Source: Jannaschia sp. Os4
Lineage (GTDB): Bacteria > Pseudomonadota > Alphaproteobacteria > Rhodobacterales > Rhodobacteraceae
DNA length: 64,000 nt
Direction: 5' to 3'
Assembly (NCBI RefSeq): GCF_016820245.1
Contig: NZ_JAFCAR010000005.1
Coordinates: 310,001 to 374,000, forward strand
The position numbers and the translations under genes are program-made. Position 1 is the first letter of the stretch; every line of letters begins with the position of its first letter. Below, piece after piece: positions 45,473-56,311 of the stretch. The notes under the pieces were generated by a model that saw only the letters and a program-made list of their open reading frames with translations, was not told the origin of the DNA and made no database searches.

Positions 45473-45787
45473 ATGGACCGCGCCGACCTCGAGGCCCGCT
45501 GGCTGGACCTGACCCGCCGCGAGATGCCCGCCGCGGCGGGCGCGCGCGGCTGGCCCGTCCGCTTCGACCACTGCTTCCAGCGCATCCTGCTGGACCATGC
45601 GACTGGCGGCCCGTGGTACGACGCGATCCCGCGGCGCCCCGCCTACCGCCACGCGCCCGATGGCGTCCTGCGGGCGGCCATCGCGGCGGGAGAGGCGGCG
45701 CTCGCGGGGGAGGCGGACCTGCACGCGCTCAACCGCGCGAGCCTCGACGGGCGCGGCAAGCGCGGCCCCGCCGCGGCGCGCCGGTGA
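45473..45787 (+). CDS. Conserved small protein (often annotated GCN5-related acetyltransferase)
   Basis: A 104-aa protein with a Rhodobacteraceae-typical pattern: LEARWLDLTRREMPAAAGARGWPVRFDHCFQRILLD, GGPWYDAIPRRPAYRHAP, LHALNRASLDGRGKR. Homologues are often labelled GCN5-related acetyltransferase, but no acetyl-CoA site (Q/RxxGxG/A) is present, so that label is doubtful. Function unknown. Confidence 0.75.
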   Translation: MDRADLEARWLDLTRREMPAAAGARGWPVRFDHCFQRILLDHATGGPWYDAIPRRPAYRHAPDGVLRAAIAAGEAALAGEADLHALNRASLDGRGKRGPAAARR

Positions 45788-45791
45788 TCCG

Positions 45792-45816
45792 GCCCGCGCG
45801 GCGTTCGGGCGCGGGC
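45792..45816. terminator. Bidirectional terminator hairpin
   Basis: GCCCGCGC (45792-45799) pairs with GCGCGGGC (45809-45816) over a 9-nt loop between two convergent genes. Confidence 0.6.
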
Positions 45817-45818
45817 GG

Positions 45819-46016
45819 CTAGGCCCGGCCCAGCGCGCGCAACCGCGCCTCCAAGGCCGGGGCCGCCGCGTCCCCCGCCTCCAGCGCATGCACCCATGCA
45901 TGGGTGAGGAAGAACGCCGCCGCGTCGCCGTCGGCCCGCTCGGCGGCGCGCAGATAGAGCGGCACCAGCCCGCGCCCCGCCGCGTGGGCGGCGCGCAGGT
46001 CGTCGTGGAGGCTCAC
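45819..46016 (-). CDS. Small hypothetical protein downstream of the Rieske oxygenase
   Basis: A 65-aa, mostly helical protein starting at GTG 46016, which overlaps the oxygenase stop by 4 nt (GTGA). It contains LHDDLRAAHAAGRGLVPLYLRAAERADGDAAAFFLTHAWVHALEAGD. The coupling suggests it works with the oxygenase, but no family is recognised. Confidence 0.65.
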   Translation of the reverse strand: MSLHDDLRAAHAAGRGLVPLYLRAAERADGDAAAFFLTHAWVHALEAGDAAAPALEARLRALGRA

Positions 46017-47143
46017 GCCCCCATCCGGCGCGCGATCCAGTCGTGGAAGGCATGGGTCGGCCCGTCCATCGCGGGCGAGAACCGGCCCCCGTCGAAGCCC
46101 GGCGCGTGACGCCCCGCCTGCATGCCCTCGACCACGAACACGTCCTCCTCGAACACGCCCTTCCACAGCGCGGCGTTGCGGTCTGCGAGGGTGGCGTCGG
46201 CGACGGGGGCGGGGTAGTAGACGTGCACGTGCTCCAGGGTGCGGTCGTGCCCGTCCGGCATCAGCAGGATCGCGTAGGCGTGGTCGCGGTGCACCCCCAT
46301 CAGGACGTTGGGATAGACGGCCACGTACTCGGCGGCGGTGTCCCACTTGTCCGATAGGCCCGCGAAGTCGGGGAAGCGCGCGCCGTCCACCTCCAGCTGC
46401 CGGTAGACGCGCGTGCCTTGGCCCGAATGGTCGCCATGCTCGATGTGGTAGTGGTCCTCGAGCCGGGAGTAGCTGTTGAGCCCCGGATGGACCCAAGGCA
46501 GGTGATAGGATTCGCAGTAGTTCTCGACCGCGAGCTTCCAGTTGCCCGCCACCTCCAGCGTGAAGCTGCGTCCGTCGTGGTGCAGCGCGCCCGCGCGGTC
46601 CTCCTCGAACTCGGCCCACCGCTCGATCAGGGCGGCCTGCGCCTGCGCGAACGGGGGGGCGGTGCCGTCGACGTTGACGAAGACCACGTCGCGCCAGACG
46701 TGGGACCGGACCTCGGCGAGGTTCAGGTCCGAGCGGTCGAGGCGCTCGTCCACGTTGCGGCCCGGACCGCCCACGTGGGGCGTGGCCACGAGGCGGCCCT
46801 TCGTCGAGTAGCACCACGAGTGGTAGGGGCAGCGGATCGCGCCCTCGATGCGGCGCGGGGCGGCCACGAGGATCATGCCCCGGTGGCGGCAGACGTTCTG
46901 GAAGACGCGGACCTGCCCGTCGCGGTCGCGCAGGAGCAGCAGCGGGACGCCGGCGAGCGTCACCGGCACGGCGTCGCCCGGCTCGGGCACCTGCGCGGCG
47001 ACGGCGAGGCCCGCCCACGTCCCGAGGAGCACGGCGCGCGCCTCGTCGGCGTGGACCTCGGGATCGACGTAGTGGGCGTTGGGCAGGCCCGTCGCCTCGC
47101 CCAGCGGTCGGCGAACCCCGGCCAGCGGGTGCAGGTCCTTCAT
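46013..47143 (-). CDS. Rieske [2Fe-2S] oxygenase alpha subunit
   Basis: A 376-aa ring-hydroxylating-dioxygenase-type subunit. Rieske motif C-R-H-R-G ... C-P-Y-H-S-W in residues ~85-110. The catalytic domain has the mononuclear iron site in VENYCESYHLPWVHPGLNSYS. Overall layout resembles the GbcA / choline- or carnitine-monooxygenase branch acting on small quaternary amines rather than aromatic rings, though this is inference. No reductase gene is adjacent. The start at 47143 is supported by the usual N-terminal length. Confidence 0.87.
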   Translation of the reverse strand: MKDLHPLAGVRRPLGEATGLPNAHYVDPEVHADEARAVLLGTWAGLAVAAQVPEPGDAVPVTLAGVPLLLLRDRDGQVRVFQNVCRHRGMILVAAPRRIEGAIRCPYHSWCYSTKGRLVATPHVGGPGRNVDERLDRSDLNLAEVRSHVWRDVVFVNVDGTAPPFAQAQAALIERWAEFEEDRAGALHHDGRSFTLEVAGNWKLAVENYCESYHLPWVHPGLNSYSRLEDHYHIEHGDHSGQGTRVYRQLEVDGARFPDFAGLSDKWDTAAEYVAVYPNVLMGVHRDHAYAILLMPDGHDRTLEHVHVYYPAPVADATLADRNAALWKGVFEEDVFVVEGMQAGRHAPGFDGGRFSPAMDGPTHAFHDWIARRMGA

Positions 47144-47311
47144 CGCGTCCTCCCCTCCGCAACGTCCCCGAGAGCGTAGGGGCCGCGTCCGCGCGGTCGC
47201 GCGCGGACGCGACATGACATGCGTCGTGGACGGACCGTTTCGCCGCGCCCGCCGCATTCGCGCCCCGATCCGCGGCGACGGTCCCGTCCGGGCTTGGAAG
47301 GCGGAGCGGAA

Positions 47312-48451
47312 ATGGAGCGGATCGAGATCACGTGGCGGACGGGGAAATTCACCACGCTGCTGACGCTGGAGGGCGGCATCGTCGTCGAACGGACGAGCAC
47401 CTTCCTCGTCCCCGCATCGACGACGCAGGTCGGGCTGGGTGCCGGGACGGCGGACGGTCCGAGCTGGCTCGAGGGCACGTCTACGACGACCTACGACGGG
47501 ACGACCGGGATCGAACTGTCGACGCTCACCGCTTGGCCCGACGGGACGACCGTCACCCGGACGCCGCTCGACCCCGTCGCGTCGAGCGTAGAGGTCCTCG
47601 ATGCCGCGGGGACGGAGGACTGGGATCGTCGGATCGAGCACTTCCTCGCCGACGGGACCCTCCACCGCGTCGAGGTCCATGCCGACGACGGCCGGGTGTA
47701 CGTCGAGGGCTACGATTGGAACGGCGTCCTCGGCACGTACCGCGAGGCCGACGTCACCGGAGCCGAGGACTGGATCGAGCGCAGCGTGGAATACGGGGCG
47801 GACGGGTCCGAGCGGCTCCGCTACGAGCTCTCGGACGATCTCTTCTACACCGGGCGGCAGACGAGGTCGGACGGGGCGTTCGCCGAGTTCACTAACGACT
47901 ACGGCGACCTGATGCCGTGGGCGAGCGTCTACGTCGAGCGTGCGGGCGACGGCTCGCTCCGGATACGCGCGCGCGAGGGCGACGACGGGATCGAGAGGAC
48001 CTGGATCCACGACGAGGGCGGGCTGACCCAGCGGCTGGTCCATGACGGCGACGACATCCGCTCGTGGGACCGGATCGAGATCGACTACGCCGATGGTGAG
48101 GAGGTCCTGCGCCGGATCGTGCGCGACAACGGGATCGTGGAGGAGCGGTCGCGCGAGGTCGACGCGGGCGGTCGCGTCCTCGAGCGGGTCGCGCGGACCG
48201 ACGCCGCGGACGAGTTCGCCTTCGCGGAGGTGGTGACGCTGCGCGACGCGGCGGACCGCTTGGTCGAGACGTCGCGCGTGACCGACAGCGGCTACGAGGT
48301 GCAGCGGTTCTACGAGGACGGCCTCCTCGCGCGGACGGTGCGGATCGACCACGCCGACGAGCGCGACTGGGCCGAGCGCGTGCTGATCCACGACGCCACC
48401 GGCGCGGTCGTCGAGCGGATCACCACGTGGGACGACGCGCCGCTCGCCTGA
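47312..48451 (+). CDS. Repeat protein with ~50-residue units, unknown
   Basis: A 379-aa cytosolic-looking protein with no signal peptide or membrane segment. After an N-terminal Thr/Val-rich part (~100 residues), about six degenerate units of ~50 residues follow. Each opens near an acidic-aromatic pair (EDW, EDW, PWAS, RSW, EFAF, RDW), continues with an amphipathic strand (RRIEHFLADGTLHRVE, ERSVEYGADGSERLRYE, DRIEIDYADGEEVLRR) and has an A-D-G type turn. It resembles the repeats found in some secreted RTX proteins of Rhodobacteraceae, but no RTX nonapeptides are present. The start at 47312 follows GGAGCGGAA. Function unknown. Confidence 0.75.
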   Translation: MERIEITWRTGKFTTLLTLEGGIVVERTSTFLVPASTTQVGLGAGTADGPSWLEGTSTTTYDGTTGIELSTLTAWPDGTTVTRTPLDPVASSVEVLDAAGTEDWDRRIEHFLADGTLHRVEVHADDGRVYVEGYDWNGVLGTYREADVTGAEDWIERSVEYGADGSERLRYELSDDLFYTGRQTRSDGAFAEFTNDYGDLMPWASVYVERAGDGSLRIRAREGDDGIERTWIHDEGGLTQRLVHDGDDIRSWDRIEIDYADGEEVLRRIVRDNGIVEERSREVDAGGRVLERVARTDAADEFAFAEVVTLRDAADRLVETSRVTDSGYEVQRFYEDGLLARTVRIDHADERDWAERVLIHDATGAVVERITTWDDAPLA

Positions 48452-48491
48452 GGGGGACGGGCCCCCCGCCGCCGGCCGGGGAGGGCGCGCG

Positions 48492-49352
48492 TCAGGGCTG
48501 CAGGAACCGCACCCCTTGGATCGCCTCGACCTCGGGCAGTTCCGCCTCGTAGGCGGCCGTGAGGCGCGCCACGATCTCCTCGGTCCAGCCGGGCTGGTCG
48601 ATCTCCTCGATCGTCTCCTCCTCGCGGGCGTACTTCGCGAGGAAGGCCGTCGCCACGCGCCGCCAGTGCGCCGCCGACGGGGGCGGGTTGTCGCGCATGT
48701 ATCCCTGCAGCCGGGCGAAGCCGGCCGCGTCCATGATCTCGCGCAGGATGGCGTCCTCGCCGCGCAGGGCCGCCTCGCTGCCCGCCACGCCGTGCAGCAC
48801 CTCGGGCCAGACGAGGGGCAGGTCCTCGTTGCACCACACGGTGAGCGGCGCGCCGGTGGCCGCGATGTCCGAGAGCGGCGGGATCCAGCGCATCGCGTCG
48901 GGCGCGGCCTCGGCGGCGAAGGCGGCGAAGTCCTCCATCGTGGAGGCCTCGTAGACCGCTGGGACCCATGTCGCCGGGTTGCGGATGCCCATGTGGAACG
49001 TCACCTCGTGGCCTGCGAAGAGCCGCTGCAGCAGGCCCGCCCGCATCCCGGCCTCGGCATAGAGGCGCCCGCCGTGGAGCACCCGGGCGTAGGCCCCGAG
49101 GAAGCCCTCGTAGGACAGCACGATGCGGTCCGCGTCCGCGTCGCCGAGCAACGTGTCGAACAGGTCCGCCTGCACCGCCTCGAGGTCGCCGCCCTCCATC
49201 GCCTGGATGCCCTTGCGGATCGCCGGGCGCGCGCGGCCGGGCAGGGGGACGGCCACCCCGCGTTCGAGCAGCGCGGGGCGGTTGTCGCCCAAGGTCCGCA
49301 GAAGGCGGTCGCCGTCGGTGCAATGCGCGCCGAGATGGATCGCGATCTCCAT
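48492..49352 (-). CDS. Sulfotransferase-like protein with degenerate nucleotide loop
   Basis: A 286-aa protein. The start at 49352 gives MEIAIHLGAHCTDGDRLL, which lines up with the phosphosulfate-binding loop of sulfotransferases but lacks the Gly-x-x-Gly-(S/T) core. Later pieces, VLSYEGFLGAY and HMGIRNPATWVPAVYEA, correspond to family positions (the RxPxxW segment). The paralog at 62123-63157 has a better loop. A long extension upstream of 49352 is excluded because it would run antisense through the tRNA. Activity uncertain. Confidence 0.7.
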   Translation of the reverse strand: MEIAIHLGAHCTDGDRLLRTLGDNRPALLERGVAVPLPGRARPAIRKGIQAMEGGDLEAVQADLFDTLLGDADADRIVLSYEGFLGAYARVLHGGRLYAEAGMRAGLLQRLFAGHEVTFHMGIRNPATWVPAVYEASTMEDFAAFAAEAAPDAMRWIPPLSDIAATGAPLTVWCNEDLPLVWPEVLHGVAGSEAALRGEDAILREIMDAAGFARLQGYMRDNPPPSAAHWRRVATAFLAKYAREEETIEEIDQPGWTEEIVARLTAAYEAELPEVEAIQGVRFLQP

Positions 49353-49487
49353 GCGGGGTCTCTCCGGGGGGACGGTTGTCGGTCGCGGGCCGGTATCGTC
49401 GCGCGAAGGGGCCGCGTCGGGGCCGCTTTGGGGCGCGGATGGGGCAGGATGGACGGGTGGCGCCCAGCGCGCTAGGGGCTGGGCCGG

Positions 49488-49560
49488 GCCGACGTAGCTC
49501 AGCTGGTAGAGCGTCTGATTTGTAATCAGGGGGTCGGGGGTTCGAGTCCCTCCGTCGGCA
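49488..49560 (+). tRNA. tRNA-Thr (UGU)
   Basis: A 73-nt cloverleaf: acceptor GCCGACG / CGTCGGC with discriminator A; D arm GCTCAGCTGGTAGAGC; anticodon stem with loop TTTGTAA giving anticodon TGT; variable GGGTC; T arm with GGTTCGAGTCC. The next bases are CC, so CCA is only partly encoded. It stands alone, divergent from the sulfotransferase-like gene. Confidence 0.96.
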
Positions 49561-49590
49561 CCGCGTACCCGGCCGGACCGCGCGAAAGGG

Positions 49591-49645
49591 CGTGCATCCC
49601 CCGTACACCCCCCGTGCATATCCCGTACATACATCGTGCATACGT
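49591..49645. repeat. 11-bp tandem repeat array, five units
   Basis: Five consecutive units begin at 49591, 49602, 49613, 49624 and 49635, each exactly 11 nt long and starting CGTGCA or CGTACA in strict alternation (units CGTGCATCCCC, CGTACACCCCC, CGTGCATATCC, CGTACATACAT, CGTGCATACGT). A degraded sixth copy CGTTCAT follows at 49647. The array is AT-richer than the surroundings and lies between the tRNA and the PPC/urease operon. Confidence 0.75.
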
Positions 49646-49722
49646 ACGTTCATACGCGCGTTGATGCCTTCTTAACCCTTCGGCGGCTCGCATGGACGCG
49701 CGGGGGGCGCTAGGAGGGGGCG

Positions 49723-50130
49723 ATGCACGTCTCCGCCGCCCGCCATGCCGTCCACCGCCTGCGCCCCGGCGAAGACCTGATCGAAGGGCTGCGCGCGATG
49801 CGCGACGGGCTCGGCGCGCCCGCGGTCGTCGTCACCTGCGTGGGGAGCCTGTCCCGCGTCCACCTGCGCCATGCGGGGGCGGAGGAGGCGACGCGGCACG
49901 GCGGCCCGCTGGAGATCGTCGGGCTGGTGGGCACGCTCGATCCGGAGCGGCATCACCTGCACTGCGTGGTCTCGGACGCGGACGGGCGCGTCCGGGGCGG
50001 GCACCTGATGCCGGACGCGCCCGTGCGGACGACGGCGGAGGTCGTCCTCGCGGCGCTGGACGACGTCCGCTTCGCCCGCGCGCCGTGCCCGCTGTCCGGC
50101 TACGACGAGTTGGTGGTGACCGATGCCTAA
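49723..50130 (+). CDS. PPC / DUF296 domain protein
   Basis: A 135-aa protein consisting of a single PPC (DUF296) domain: HAVHRLRPGEDLIEGLRAMRDGLGAPAVVVTCVGSLSRVHLRHAG, ...EIVGLVGTLDPERHHLHCVVSDADGRVRGGHLM, which has the conserved Arg and His positions. In plants the domain accompanies AT-hooks; here it is alone. Bacterial members trimerise and may bind metal or DNA. It overlaps ureD by 8 nt and is the first gene of the urease operon. The start follows GGAGGGGGCG. Confidence 0.88.
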   Translation: MHVSAARHAVHRLRPGEDLIEGLRAMRDGLGAPAVVVTCVGSLSRVHLRHAGAEEATRHGGPLEIVGLVGTLDPERHHLHCVVSDADGRVRGGHLMPDAPVRTTAEVVLAALDDVRFARAPCPLSGYDELVVTDA

Positions 50131-50929
50131 CGGGGCGCCGTCGGGGGCGATGCAACGCGCCCGGGGCGCGGCGTCGGTCGTGCTCGGCGCGGGCGGCCTG
50201 CGCGACCTGTCGCAGAGCGGCTCGGCCAAGGCGATGCTGCCCCGGACCCACGGGGTGCCGGAGGTGGTGTTCCTGAACACCGCCGGGGGCATCACCAGCG
50301 GGGACCGGCTGTCCTACGCCCTCGAGGTCGGCGCGGGGGCGGAGGTGGTGGCCGCGACCCAGACGGCGGAGCGGGGGTATCGCGCGACGGATGGACCGGG
50401 GCGGCTGGACGTGAGGCTGTCGGTCGGGGCAGGGGCACGGCTCGACTGGCTGCCGCAGGAGACGATCCTCTTCGAGGGCGCCGACCTGCGGCGGCGGACG
50501 GAGGTGGACCTCGCGGCGGACGCGGACCTGCTGATGGTCGAGTCGGTCGTGCTGGGCCGCGCCGCGATGGGCGAGGCGGTGGCGCGCGCCCGTCTGGACG
50601 ACCGCCGCCGCGTCGCGCGGGGCGGGCCGCCGCTGCACGACGACCACCTGGCGCTCGATGCCGCCACGCTGGCCGATCCGGCGGCGCTGGGGGATTCGGC
50701 GGCGCTCGCCTCGCTGGTCCTCGCCGCGCCGAACGCCGCCGACGCGGTCGGCCCGCTCCGCCGTCTGCTCGATTCGCAGGCGGTCCGGGCGGCGTGCGGG
50801 GCGTGGGACGGACGTCTCGTCCTCCGCCTCGCGGCCTCCGCCGCCCAGCCGTTGCGCCGTGCCTTGGTGTCGGCCATCGTGACGCTGCGCGGACGACCGG
50901 TGCCGCGCGTCTGGCAGGACGACGCATGA
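50123..50929 (+). CDS. ureD: Urease accessory protein UreD
   Basis: A 268-aa UreD/UreH. Visible family pieces are [66 protein letters not shown] and the C-terminal [17 protein letters not shown]. UreD binds the apo-urease and forms the nickel-delivery platform with UreF and UreG. It starts inside the PPC gene stop and overlaps ureA by 4 nt (ATGA). Confidence 0.95.
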   Translation: MPNGAPSGAMQRARGAASVVLGAGGLRDLSQSGSAKAMLPRTHGVPEVVFLNTAGGITSGDRLSYALEVGAGAEVVAATQTAERGYRATDGPGRLDVRLSVGAGARLDWLPQETILFEGADLRRRTEVDLAADADLLMVESVVLGRAAMGEAVARARLDDRRRVARGGPPLHDDHLALDAATLADPAALGDSAALASLVLAAPNAADAVGPLRRLLDSQAVRAACGAWDGRLVLRLAASAAQPLRRALVSAIVTLRGRPVPRVWQDDA

Positions 50930-51237
50930 ACCTCACGCCCCGCGAGAAGGACAAGCTCTTGGTCAGCGTGGCGGCGATGGTCGCGCGCGGGCGGCTGGAC
51001 CGGGGGGTCAAGCTGAACCACCCGGAGGCCATCGCGCTGATCACCGACTTCGTGGTCGAGGGGGCGCGCGACGGGCGCTCGGTCAGCGACCTCATGCGGG
51101 CGGGCGCGCACGTGGTCACCGCCGAGCAATGCATGGAAGGCGTGCCCGAGATGATCCACGACGTGCAGGTCGAGGCGACCTTCCCCGACGGGACCAAGCT
51201 GGTCACGGTCCACCATCCGATCCGGGGCGCGTCGTGA
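50926..51237 (+). CDS. ureA: Urease gamma subunit
   Basis: A 103-aa structural subunit: [82 protein letters not shown]. Length is the usual 100 or so. Coupled by overlap to ureD and ureB (GTGA at 51234). Confidence 0.98.
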   Translation: MNLTPREKDKLLVSVAAMVARGRLDRGVKLNHPEAIALITDFVVEGARDGRSVSDLMRAGAHVVTAEQCMEGVPEMIHDVQVEATFPDGTKLVTVHHPIRGAS

Positions 51238-51539
51238 TCCCCGGCGAGGTGGTCTGCGCCGATGGCGAGATCGAGCTCAACGCGAGCGCCGACGTGGTCG
51301 CGCTGGACGTGAGCAACACGGGCGACCGGCCGGTGCAGGTCGGCAGCCACTACCACTTCGCCGAGACGAACCCCGCGCTGGCGTTCGACCGCGCCGCCGC
51401 GCGGGGGAGGCGGCTGGACGTGGCGGCGGGGACCGCCGTGCGGTTCGAGCCGGGGCAGACGCGCACCGTGCGACTGGTGCCGTTCGGCGGGGACCGGCGC
51501 GTCGTCGGGTTCCGGGGCGACGTGATGGGGGAGCTGTAA
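51234..51539 (+). CDS. ureB: Urease beta subunit
   Basis: A 101-aa beta subunit starting at GTG 51234. Family pieces: [65 protein letters not shown]. The next gene, ureC, does not follow directly but after 207 nt holding repeat copy A. Confidence 0.98.
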   Translation: MIPGEVVCADGEIELNASADVVALDVSNTGDRPVQVGSHYHFAETNPALAFDRAAARGRRLDVAAGTAVRFEPGQTRTVRLVPFGGDRRVVGFRGDVMGEL

Positions 51540-51545
51540 TGCCTT

Positions 51546-51704
51546 GCGCGGTACGCGAGCGCCAGCGAGCCGCGCATCGCCGGGCCGTCCCCACGGCACG
51601 GCGATCCGTCGCCATCGGCGCGACGTCGAGGCGTCGTGCGGGGGTGAGGGATAAATCGCCTCGCGGCGCGGTCGCGTCGCCGCGCCACGGCCCTGCGATA
51701 CGCT
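51546..51704. repeat. Dispersed repeat, copy A (ureB-ureC gap)
   Basis: A ~159-bp segment closely similar, in the same orientation, to 57342-57499. Shared blocks are GCGAGCCGCGCATC, CCGGGCCGTCC, TGCGGGGGTGAGGGATAAA, GTCGCCGCGCCACGGCCC and TGCGAT. It has palindromic parts and no good reading frame. It interrupts the otherwise compact urease operon. Confidence 0.8.
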
Positions 51705-51746
51705 TCCGTCCCGCCCCCGTAGCAACAGTTCCCTAGAGGCACCCGC

Positions 51747-53440
<1,694 letters not shown>

Positions 53441-53441
<1 letters not shown>

Positions 53442-54037
53442 TGCGCTGCGCCGTCCTGATCCCCTGCGCCTTCCTCGCCGCCGCACCGCCCGCCGGGGCC
53501 TGCCCGACCCGGTCGGACGTGGACGGCGCGGGCGTGGCCGCCACCCATTCGATCGGTACCGAGACCTTCCGCCGCCTCCCCGACGGGCGGGTGCTGAACG
53601 TCTGGACCGAGGGGGGCGACACTTGGTCCGACCTGCTGGGCCCGGGCGGCGTCGTGATCGCCTACTGGAAGGGGGACGCCCCCTTCCTCGCCGCCGACGA
53701 GGTCACGTTCCGGCGCTTCGACGAGCCGCGCATCGCCACCGCGCGCCCGATGCCCGGGCTGGGCCTTTCCTCCACGGGGACGGAAGGCGCGGGCGGCGGC
53801 GGGGAAGAGCGCATCCGCGCCAAGCTCGCGTGGAGCGAGACGGTGGGCGAGGTGGACGTCGCCGGCTGTTCCTACACCGGCCTGACGGGGACGTTCCGTC
53901 TGGACTGGGGGCCGGACGACGCCGTGGAGATACGCTTGGTCCACCTGCGCGAGCTGGACCTCGTGATCCCTCTTTCGAGCGGTAATCCCGGCGCGCCGGA
54001 GCCCTTCGGCTACACTGCCTTCGAACCCGTCGAATGA
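53441..54037 (+). CDS. Secreted protein of unknown function inside the urease operon
   Basis: A 198-aa protein with a signal peptide (MRCAVLIPCAFLAAAPPAGA) followed by CPTRSDVDGAGVAATHSIGTETFRRLPDGRVLNVWTEGG. Cys at the cleavage edge might be lipidated or disulfide-bonded to C near AGCSYTG. Beta-rich, with no recognised domain. Overlaps ureC by one base and the DMT-type gene by 4 nt, so it is expressed with urease. Confidence 0.75.
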
Positions 54038-54480
54038 CCGCCCCCGCCTCCGCCGCGATCATGCTGCTCGCCGGGATCGGCATCCCGGTGCTCGCGGCGC
54101 TGAACGCCCGCCTCGGCGGGGTGATGGGCGCGCCCGCATCCGCCGCCGTGATCCTGTTCGCCGTGGCCTTGGCCTCCTCGCTCCTCGTCGCCGCCGCCAC
54201 CGGCCTCGACCTGCGCGCCGCCGCGGGCGCACCGCCGCACCTGTTCCTCGCCGGCGCGCTGATCGCCTTCTACGTGCTGTCGATCACATGGATCGCGCCG
54301 CGCTTCGGGATCGGCAACGCGGTGTTCTTCGTGCTGATGGGGCAGCTGGCCTCGGCGGCGCTGATCGACCAGTTCGGGCTCTTCGGCGCGCGCGTGGTCG
54401 AGATGACGTGGGTGCGCGGCGCGGGCCTGTCGCTGATGGCGGCGGGGCTGTTCCTGACGCAGATCGCGGGGCGGGGGTGA
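54034..54480 (+). CDS. DMT-family membrane protein (YdcZ/DUF606 type)
   Basis: A 148-aa protein with five hydrophobic helices; start ATG overlaps the upstream stop (ATGA). The pattern PVLAALNARLGGVMGAPASAAVILFAVAL and the C-terminal GLSLMAAGLFLTQIAGRG match the YdcZ (DUF606) half-size DMT transporters. It might export or import a nitrogen compound linked to urease (inference). Confidence 0.85.
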   Translation: MTAPASAAIMLLAGIGIPVLAALNARLGGVMGAPASAAVILFAVALASSLLVAAATGLDLRAAAGAPPHLFLAGALIAFYVLSITWIAPRFGIGNAVFFVLMGQLASAALIDQFGLFGARVVEMTWVRGAGLSLMAAGLFLTQIAGRG

Positions 54481-54652
54481 GGCGGCGTCTGCCGAAATGC
54501 GTAGCGCCGTGGAGGCCGTCCGCCCGGCGGGCACCGCCGGGCAGCGACCGTCCGCCCCCCCGGGCGGTCGCTTCGCGACAGCCCGCGGACGGCCGCTGCC
54601 CTCCGCACGTCGCGCGATCGTCCAGATGCCCGCCGCCCTCGGAGCGGACCCC

Positions 54653-55102
54653 ATGACCACCTTCCTCGACCATCTCCATGCCCCCGCCGACCGGATCGTC
54701 CTCGACTACGACGCGCGCCTCGTCCGCCGGAAGCGCCTCGTGACCGAAGGCGGGCGGGCCGTGATGCTCGACCTGCCGCGCCTCACGGACCTCGGACGCC
54801 ACGCCGGGCTGCGGCTGGAGGACGGGACCGAGGTCGCGGTGGTGGCCGCCGAGGAGCCGGTGCTCGTCGTCCGGGGGGACCTGCCGCGCCTCGCATGGCA
54901 TGTCGGCAACCGGCACGCGCCCTGCCAGATCGGGGGGGACCACCTCGTGATCCGGCACGATCCCGTGCTGCGCGACATGCTTGTGAAGCTCGGCGCCGAG
55001 GTCACCGACGACGCCCGCCCCTTCGAGCCAGAGGGCGGCGCCTATGGCCACGGGCGCACGATGGGGCATTCGCACGACCACCCGCATGACCACGACGACT
55101 GA
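54653..55102 (+). CDS. ureE: Urease accessory protein UreE (nickel metallochaperone)
   Basis: A 149-aa protein. The N-terminal domain has RLVRRKRLVTEGGRAVMLDLPR; the C-terminal domain has ARLAWHVGNRHAPCQIGGDHLVIRHDPVLRDMLVKLGAEV with the nickel-binding His. The C-terminus is His-rich ([17 protein letters not shown]), the classic nickel store. The start at 54653 follows GGAGCGGACCCC. It overlaps ureF by 17 nt. Confidence 0.95.
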   Translation: MTTFLDHLHAPADRIVLDYDARLVRRKRLVTEGGRAVMLDLPRLTDLGRHAGLRLEDGTEVAVVAAEEPVLVVRGDLPRLAWHVGNRHAPCQIGGDHLVIRHDPVLRDMLVKLGAEVTDDARPFEPEGGAYGHGRTMGHSHDHPHDHDD

Positions 55103-55687
55103 CCTCCTGCGCCTCGCGCAGTGGACGGGGGCGGGCTTCCCGACCTCGGCCTACGCCTACTCCCACGGGCTTGAGACGGCGATGGCCGAGGGGCGCGTCA
55201 CCGACGCTGCCGGGGTCGAGGCATGGACGCGCGACGTGTTGACCCGCGGGACGGGGCCGCTCGACGCGTGGGCGATCCGCGGGGTGATGGGAGGGGCCGA
55301 CCCCAGCACGACGGGCGCGTTCCTGCAGGCCCGCGCGGGCGCGCCGGAGCGCTGGGCCGAGGCGCGCGACATGGGCACGGCCTTCGCCGCCACGCTCGGC
55401 GCCGAGGCCCACCCGCTGCCCGTGGCCCTCGGCCTCGCGGCGCGCGGGATGGACCCGGAGACGGTCGTGGCCCTCCACCTCCAGTCGCTCGCCGCCCAGA
55501 TCGTGCAGGCCGCCGCCCGCTTCCTGCCTTTGGGCCAGTCCGAGGCGCAGGCGATCCTCGCCGCGCTCCACGACGCCATCGCCGCCGAGGCCGCCCGTCG
55601 CCACGACGAGCCGCCCGGGCAGGGCGCGTGGCTGGCCGAGATGGACGCGCTGGCGCACGAGGGGCTGCAACCGAGGATCTTCCGCAC

Positions 55688-55691
<4 letters not shown>
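55086..55691 (+). CDS. ureF: Urease accessory protein UreF
   Basis: A 201-aa all-helical protein: [30 protein letters not shown], ...[29 protein letters not shown] and the C-terminal [15 protein letters not shown]. It acts as the fidelity checkpoint for UreG GTPase. It overlaps ureE by 17 nt and ureG by 4 nt (ATGA). Confidence 0.95.

Positions 55692-56283
<592 letters not shown>

Positions 56284-56311
<28 letters not shown>

Noticed and set aside
45473-45787. GCN5-related acetyltransferase activity for the 104-aa protein
   Set aside because: No acetyl-CoA binding motif and too short for the fold.
49353-49634. N-terminal extension of the sulfotransferase-like gene (reading ...PDPLITNQTLYQLSYVGP)
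   Set aside because: This is the well-known artefact of translating a tRNA gene antisense.
49591-49653. CRISPR array
   Set aside because: Units are only 11 nt without spacers, and no cas gene is present.
49488-49722. Integrative element or attachment site at tRNA-Thr
   Set aside because: No integrase, no repeated tRNA 3' end and no mobile genes nearby; the following repeats are 11-bp units unrelated to the tRNA end.
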